This document shows positions 60,196 to 64,000 of a stretch of DNA of 64,000 bases, piece after piece. Source of the DNA: Streptomyces prunicolor NBRC 13075 (lineage in GTDB: Bacteria; Actinomycetota; Actinomycetes; Streptomycetales; Streptomycetaceae); NCBI RefSeq assembly GCF_000367365.1, contig NZ_BARF01000098.1, forward strand, positions 86,903-150,902, in the 5' to 3' direction. Position 1 is the stretch's first letter, and each line of letters opens with the position of its first letter. The translations under genes were made by a program, and so were the position numbers. The notes beneath the pieces are model-generated. The model saw nothing but the letters and a program-made list of their open reading frames with translations, did not search any database and was not told where the DNA came from.

Positions 60196-60905
60196 CCATC
60201 GCGGAACCCCACCACCAGCCTCCGGTCTGGCTGGAGATGCTCGGCTGGGCCGGCCTGGCCGTGGCCGGGGCGAGCGCTGTGGCGATCACAGCGGACATGG
60301 CACTGCGTGGCTACCGCCAGCGGATGTGGATCATGAATCTGGTGTACCCGGTCACGGCCCTGTACTGGGGTCCAGCCGCCCTGTGGTTCTACGTCCGTCA
60401 CGGTCGGCACACCTCCCGTCCGGTGATCGAGCGGGAGGGCGAGCCGGATCCGGAGACGCTGCCTGCGTGGGTCACGTCCGCCAAGGCCGTGAGCCACTAC
60501 GGCGCGGGCTGCGTCCTGGGCGACCTCGGCGGCGAGTGGCTGGTGCGGGCGACCGGCCTGACGATCGCGGGCAAGGCTCTGTACGCCGACTTCCTGCTGG
60601 ACTTCGCCTTCGCCTGGCTGCTGGGCATCGGGTTCCAGTACTTCACCATCGCTCCCATGCGTGACATCGGGCCCGCTCAGGGCCTGTGGGCGGAGGTCAA
60701 GGCCGACACGTTCTCCATCGTCGCCTTCCAGATCGGCCTGTTCGCGGGCATGTGGGGCTACCAGGCGATCCTCTTCAGCCCAGGACCGGCGAAGACCACG
60801 GCCTCATACTGGCTGCTGATGCAGCTCGCCATGATCGTCGGCTTCTTCACAGCCGGGCCGGTCAACGGCTGGCTGGTCCGCGCCGGCTGGAAGGAGCAGA
60901 TGTAA
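60192..60905 (+). CDS. DUF4396 membrane protein
   Basis: A GTG at 60192 in a GTGA overlap gives 237 residues. The family features are MWIMNLVYPVTALYWGPAAL (about 39-58) and AVSHYGAGCVLGDLGGEW (about 101-118, with a conserved His), followed by helices with FAFAWLLGIGFQYFTIAPMR and KADTFSIVAFQIGLFAGMWG. The His/Met/Cys content would suit a metal or small-molecule transporter, but the family has no assigned function. Confidence 0.75.
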   Translation: MTIAEPHHQPPVWLEMLGWAGLAVAGASAVAITADMALRGYRQRMWIMNLVYPVTALYWGPAALWFYVRHGRHTSRPVIEREGEPDPETLPAWVTSAKAVSHYGAGCVLGDLGGEWLVRATGLTIAGKALYADFLLDFAFAWLLGIGFQYFTIAPMRDIGPAQGLWAEVKADTFSIVAFQIGLFAGMWGYQAILFSPGPAKTTASYWLLMQLAMIVGFFTAGPVNGWLVRAGWKEQM

Positions 60906-60939
60906 CTCCTCCCCTGAACCATGCGCCCTCCCGGTAAGG

Positions 60940-60956
60940 GTGACCGCATTGGTCAC
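60940..60956. promoter_or_regulatory. GTGACC-GCATT-GGTCAC palindrome upstream of the GlxA-like gene
   Basis: A perfect 6-base inverted repeat with a 5-bp centre lies 11 bp upstream of shared site D. The TTGGTC within it can serve as a -35 for a TAGTGC -10 inside site D (18-bp spacing). A second regulator may act here. Confidence 0.4.
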
Positions 60957-60967
60957 ATCGGGCCATA

Positions 60968-60980
60968 TTGCATAGTGCAA
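60968..60980. promoter_or_regulatory. Shared palindrome, site D
   Basis: TTGCA-TAG-TGCAA, flanked by A on the left and A on the right, lies 88 bp before the GlxA-like ATG. The TAGTGC in the centre fits a -10 with TTGGTC (60950-60955) as -35. Confidence 0.75.
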
Positions 60981-61068
60981 ATAAGCGTGGCGCCACAGAC
61001 CTCCGTTGCAGGTGCGGTAGTCGTCGGTACGTCCTCACCCGCCCCGTCCGCCACGGAGGCACGTCCCG

Positions 61069-63003
61069 ATGGCCAAACGACCCACACGCCTCACCACCCG
61101 CAAGACCCTGTTCGGTACCGCAGCCCTTCTCGCCCTCGCCGTGCTCAACGCGCCCGCCGTGGCGGGCTTCGCCCAGCACGCCTACCACCACTACGAGATC
61201 AACCAGCCGGAATACAGGGCGAAGTACGGCCACTGGACCCTTGCCGCGCTGCCGGACGGCTACGAGCCCAACTCCATCCACGCGATCCTGCTCCACACCG
61301 GGAAGGTCCTGCTGATCGCCGGCAGCGGCAACAACGTCGAGCACTTCAACGGCGGCGCCTTCAAAAGCACCCTGTGGGACCCGGTCGCCGACACCTTCAA
61401 GAAGATCGACACCCCCGCCGACCTGTTCTGCAGCGGCCACACCCAACTCCGCGACGGCAGGATCCTGATCGCCGGCGGCACCGCCCGCTACGAGGTCCTC
61501 AAGGGCGACGTGAAGCGGGCGGGCGGCGCGATGTTGGTCAAGAACGAGGACCCGGACCACGCCCGCACCTTCCCCAAGGGCACCGTCTTCCGCTCCCCGG
61601 CCGGAGTGGAGTACCGCTCCCAGTTCCCCGTGCACGTACCCGCCGCGAAGAAAACCCTCACCGGCAGCGGCGGCAACGTCACCGTCACCGCGAGCCAGGC
61701 CCGCGTCTTCGTCGAGGCAGCCGAAGAAGGCCCGCTCAGCATCACCAACACCACCGAGCAGTACGAGATCCAGGGCCTGAAGGGCCAGGACACCCGCAAC
61801 CTCTACGGCATCGCCAACAAGCTCGGCCTCGACAAGAAGGACTTCCAAGGCATCAAGGACGCCTACGAGTTCGACCCGGCCACCGAGAAATACACCAAGG
61901 TCGGCTCGATGCACGAGGCCCGCTGGTACCCGACCCTGACCACGCTCTCCGACGGCCGCGTCCTGGCGGTCTCCGGCCTCGACGACATCGGGCAGGTCGT
62001 GCCGGGCAAGAACGAGATCTACGACCCGAAGACCCGAACCTGGTCCAAGGCGCCGACCCGCTACTTCCCCACCTACCCCTCCCTCTTCCTCACCGGCAAG
62101 GAGAAGGTCTTCTACTCCGGCTCCAACGCCGGTTACGGGCCGGCCGACAAAGGCCGCCAGCCCGGCCTGTGGAACCTGAAGACCAATACCTTCACGCCCG
62201 TCGATGGCCTCACCGACCCGGACATCCTGGAAACCTCGTCCTCCGTCCTGCTGCCACCCGCGCAGGACAGGAAGGTGATGGTGCTCGGCGGCGGAGGCGT
62301 CGGCGAGTCCCGGGCGGCCACCTCCCGCACAGCGATCGCCGACCTCAGTAGCGCGCACCCCACGTTCACGCCCGGCCCGCGCCTGCCGGCGAACACCCGC
62401 TACCTGAACAGCGTGATCATGCCGGACGACACGGTGTTCACCACCGGCGGCAGCAGCGGCTACCGCGGCAAGGGCGCCAGCAACCTCCTCAAGGCGCAGT
62501 TCTACGATCCCGCCGCCAATGCCTTCACCCCGGCCGCCGACCCCACCATCGGCCGCAACTACCACACCGAGGCCCTGCTCCTGCCCGACGGCCGCGTCGC
62601 CGTCTTCGGCTCCGACCCCCTCTTCGCCGACAAGGCCGACTCCCGCCCCGGCCACTTCGAACAGCGCGTCGAGGTCTACACACCGCCCTCCCTCTTCCAC
62701 GGCGCACGGCCCGCCCTCACCCTCCGCGGCAGCACCGCGGCCGAGCGGGGCAAGGAGGTCACGTTCGACTCCACGGACGCCGCCCGCATCACCCACATCC
62801 GGCTCATGCGGCCCGGATCGGCCACCCACGTCACCGACTTCGACCAGCGCTCCATCGCCCTCGACGTGATCCGCCACACCGGCACAACGCTGACCGTCCG
62901 GATCCCGGGCGTTCCCTCCCTCGTACCGTCAGGCTGGTACATGACCATCGCCACGGACGGCCGAGGCACTCCATCGAAGGCCGTGTGGCTGCGCGTCCGC
63001 TAG
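61069..63003 (+). CDS. GlxA-like copper radical oxidase (galactose oxidase family, DUF1929)
   Basis: The 644-residue protein has an N-terminal basic segment and one hydrophobic helix (LFGTAALLALAVLNAPAVAG, about residues 14-33), then a seven-bladed propeller with AGG-type kelch motifs and a C-terminal DUF1929 domain (YTPPSLFHG to GWYMTIATDGRGTPSKAVW). Cys121 in DLFCSGHTQL occupies the place of the Cys of the Cys-Tyr cofactor; ARWYPTLT, NYHTEALLLPDGR and the late His supply further copper-site residues. Members oxidise a primary alcohol or glycan and release H2O2. S. lividans GlxA acts in glycan deposition at hyphal tips. Confidence 0.88.
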   Translation: MAKRPTRLTTRKTLFGTAALLALAVLNAPAVAGFAQHAYHHYEINQPEYRAKYGHWTLAALPDGYEPNSIHAILLHTGKVLLIAGSGNNVEHFNGGAFKSTLWDPVADTFKKIDTPADLFCSGHTQLRDGRILIAGGTARYEVLKGDVKRAGGAMLVKNEDPDHARTFPKGTVFRSPAGVEYRSQFPVHVPAAKKTLTGSGGNVTVTASQARVFVEAAEEGPLSITNTTEQYEIQGLKGQDTRNLYGIANKLGLDKKDFQGIKDAYEFDPATEKYTKVGSMHEARWYPTLTTLSDGRVLAVSGLDDIGQVVPGKNEIYDPKTRTWSKAPTRYFPTYPSLFLTGKEKVFYSGSNAGYGPADKGRQPGLWNLKTNTFTPVDGLTDPDILETSSSVLLPPAQDRKVMVLGGGGVGESRAATSRTAIADLSSAHPTFTPGPRLPANTRYLNSVIMPDDTVFTTGGSSGYRGKGASNLLKAQFYDPAANAFTPAADPTIGRNYHTEALLLPDGRVAVFGSDPLFADKADSRPGHFEQRVEVYTPPSLFHGARPALTLRGSTAAERGKEVTFDSTDAARITHIRLMRPGSATHVTDFDQRSIALDVIRHTGTTLTVRIPGVPSLVPSGWYMTIATDGRGTPSKAVWLRVR

Positions 63004-63028
63004 GTGCCACCACCTCCAGGACACGGAA

Positions 63029-63042
63029 TGGCATAGTGCAAT
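63029..63042. promoter_or_regulatory. Shared palindrome, site E (imperfect)
   Basis: TGGCATAGTGCAAT keeps TG/GCA-TAG-TGCAA with one mismatch (G for T) from the other four sites. It is 80 bp before the DUF4142 ATG. The following words CTTTACC and GAGCAA recur near 63935-63949. Confidence 0.6.
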
Positions 63043-63121
63043 CTTTACCTGGAGCAAGGGTTTTCTTTCCTTTGCGGGCCCGTACCTGCCGACGTACCCG
63101 CCGTCCGCCCCAGGAGGCACG

Positions 63122-63895
63122 ATGCCCATCTCGCGCAGCACGCTCGGAACCGTCTTCGTGGGCGGAGCGCTGAGCGTCACGCTCGCCGCCCTGGCGTACC
63201 CGAGCATGCTCGGGGTGCAGAACGCGTCCAGCAATCCGTCCCGCACCATCGCCAGCACCCAGTGGGGTCCGCTCACCGAGGCCGACCGCAACTTCGTGGT
63301 GTTCGTGCGCTCCGCCGGACTGTGGGAGGGCCCCTCCGGGGACCTGGCCATGCAGAGAGGGACGACCGCGGCCGTGCGCGAGGCCGGACGGCACCTGGTC
63401 ATCGGACACGCCGCACTCGACGCCTCCTGCCGGAAGATCGCCCCCGAACTGAACATCACCATCCCCAACCAGCCCACCCCACAGCAGCAGGGCTTCCTGG
63501 ACAAGTTCAAGTCGGACACGGGCAAGCAGTTCGACACCGACTTCGCCAACACCCTGCGCATCACCCACGGCTCGATCTTCAACACCATCGCCAAGATCCG
63601 CTCCACGACCGAGAACACCCTCGTGCGCGCGCTCGCCGACCAGGCCAACGACGTGGTCCTGGACCACATCACGCAGATGGAGAAGACCGGACTGGTCAAC
63701 TTCGACCAGGTCAACTTCCAGGAGACAACCCCGCCGAAGCTGCCCGCCAGCCAGGTCACACCACCGGTGCCGCAACCGGGAGCACCCATGGTCGCCCTCA
63801 CCGTGCCTCCCGGACTGCCGACCGACGGAGTACCGACCGGCCCGGCGGACCCTGCCACGACACCCTCACCGTCCGCCTCCCCCACCACCGGATGA
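63122..63895 (+). CDS. DUF4142 secreted or anchored protein
   Basis: The 257-residue protein has an N-terminal hydrophobic helix (VFVGGALSVTLAALAYPSML, about residues 11-30) and then a DUF4142 helical-bundle domain, with WGPLTEADRNFVVFVRSAGL at the start and LVIGHAALDASCRKIA later. About 50 Pro/Thr-rich residues follow. The fold is ferritin-like but the role is unknown. AGGAGGC precedes the ATG. It is the last complete gene, in line with the GlxA-like gene. Confidence 0.8.
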   Translation: MPISRSTLGTVFVGGALSVTLAALAYPSMLGVQNASSNPSRTIASTQWGPLTEADRNFVVFVRSAGLWEGPSGDLAMQRGTTAAVREAGRHLVIGHAALDASCRKIAPELNITIPNQPTPQQQGFLDKFKSDTGKQFDTDFANTLRITHGSIFNTIAKIRSTTENTLVRALADQANDVVLDHITQMEKTGLVNFDQVNFQETTPPKLPASQVTPPVPQPGAPMVALTVPPGLPTDGVPTGPADPATTPSPSASPTTG

Positions 63896-64000
63896 CGTCA
63901 ACCATGTGACACACACCACACGATGGAATGCAAAATTTACTCAGAGCAATGATCGGTTGCTCCGGCCTGTCCGTACCCCCTGGCATACGAGCCGCTCACG
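63896..64000. promoter_or_regulatory. Terminal spacer with a half-site and GAGCAA/TTGCTC inverted repeat
   Basis: GGAATGCAAAATTTACT at 63926-63942 aligns with the region around site E but lacks the left half of the palindrome. GAGCAA (63944-63949) and TTGCTC (63957-63962) form an inverted repeat with a 7-bp centre. The next gene is beyond the window. Confidence 0.35.

Noticed and set aside
1..64000. CRISPR arrays or complete insertion sequences
   Set aside because: No regularly spaced direct repeats and no transposase with terminal repeats were seen.

Overview
The window is high-GC actinobacterial DNA, most likely a Streptomyces chromosome. Evidence: third-position G/C bias, many GTG and TTG starts, and a recognisable block at the left edge in which ethylmalonyl-CoA pathway genes are followed by psd and pssA. 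No species is assigned.

Layout. 0-3.6 kb: end of a CoA-ester lyase gene, MaoC hydratase, acyl-CoA dehydrogenase, then phosphatidylserine decarboxylase and phosphatidylserine synthase, closed by a strong terminator. 3.6-9.4 kb: glycerate kinase, an ADP-ribosylglycohydrolase family protein, an SDR/TetR divergent pair with a 21-bp-arm inverted repeat, a decayed SDR, a Nudix hydrolase, a 0.5 kb non-coding repeat tract and an orphan ribbon-helix-helix antitoxin. 9.4-24 kb: a secreted BNR-type protein, a repeat protein gene cut by an in-frame amber codon, a sirtuin, a methyltransferase, a NarL-type two-component system, an Ogt plus Ada-AlkA alkylation repair pair, an aminotransferase, a second TetR/SDR pair with a 24-bp-arm operator, and a phosphate group (PPK2, small membrane protein, Pit). 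24-39.4 kb: secreted M1 peptidase, FHA protein, Ser/Thr kinase, an IclR-controlled flavoenzyme/Rieske oxygenase/reductase set of the quaternary-amine demethylation type, macrodomain, phytoene-desaturase-like enzyme, inositol phosphatase-like enzyme and gamma-glutamyltransferase.

39.4-44.3 kb is integrative-element DNA: tyrosine integrase, excisionase, a second recombinase-like gene lacking an obvious catalytic tyrosine, and the 3' part of a tRNA-Arg(CCG) gene that looks like an attachment site. About 1.6 kb of gene-poor, apparently decayed sequence follows.

44.3-64 kb is a copper and stress region. CopC-CopD, a Cu/Zn-SOD-like lipoprotein, CopC, Sco1, PCuAC, a Tat-exported DyP peroxidase, a CtaG-type assembly protein and a second PCuAC-like lipoprotein form one rightward block. 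Then come a FAD monooxygenase, an APC permease, a frameshifted universal stress protein, a CLC channel, a zinc-ribbon protein coupled to a DUF4396 membrane protein, a GlxA-like copper radical oxidase and a DUF4142 protein. The most interesting observation is that five intergenic regions between 55.9 and 63.0 kb carry the same palindrome, TTGCA-N3-TGCAA, usually extended by T and A runs. This predicts one regulon controlled by a single unidentified dimeric regulator, with no candidate regulator gene in the window.
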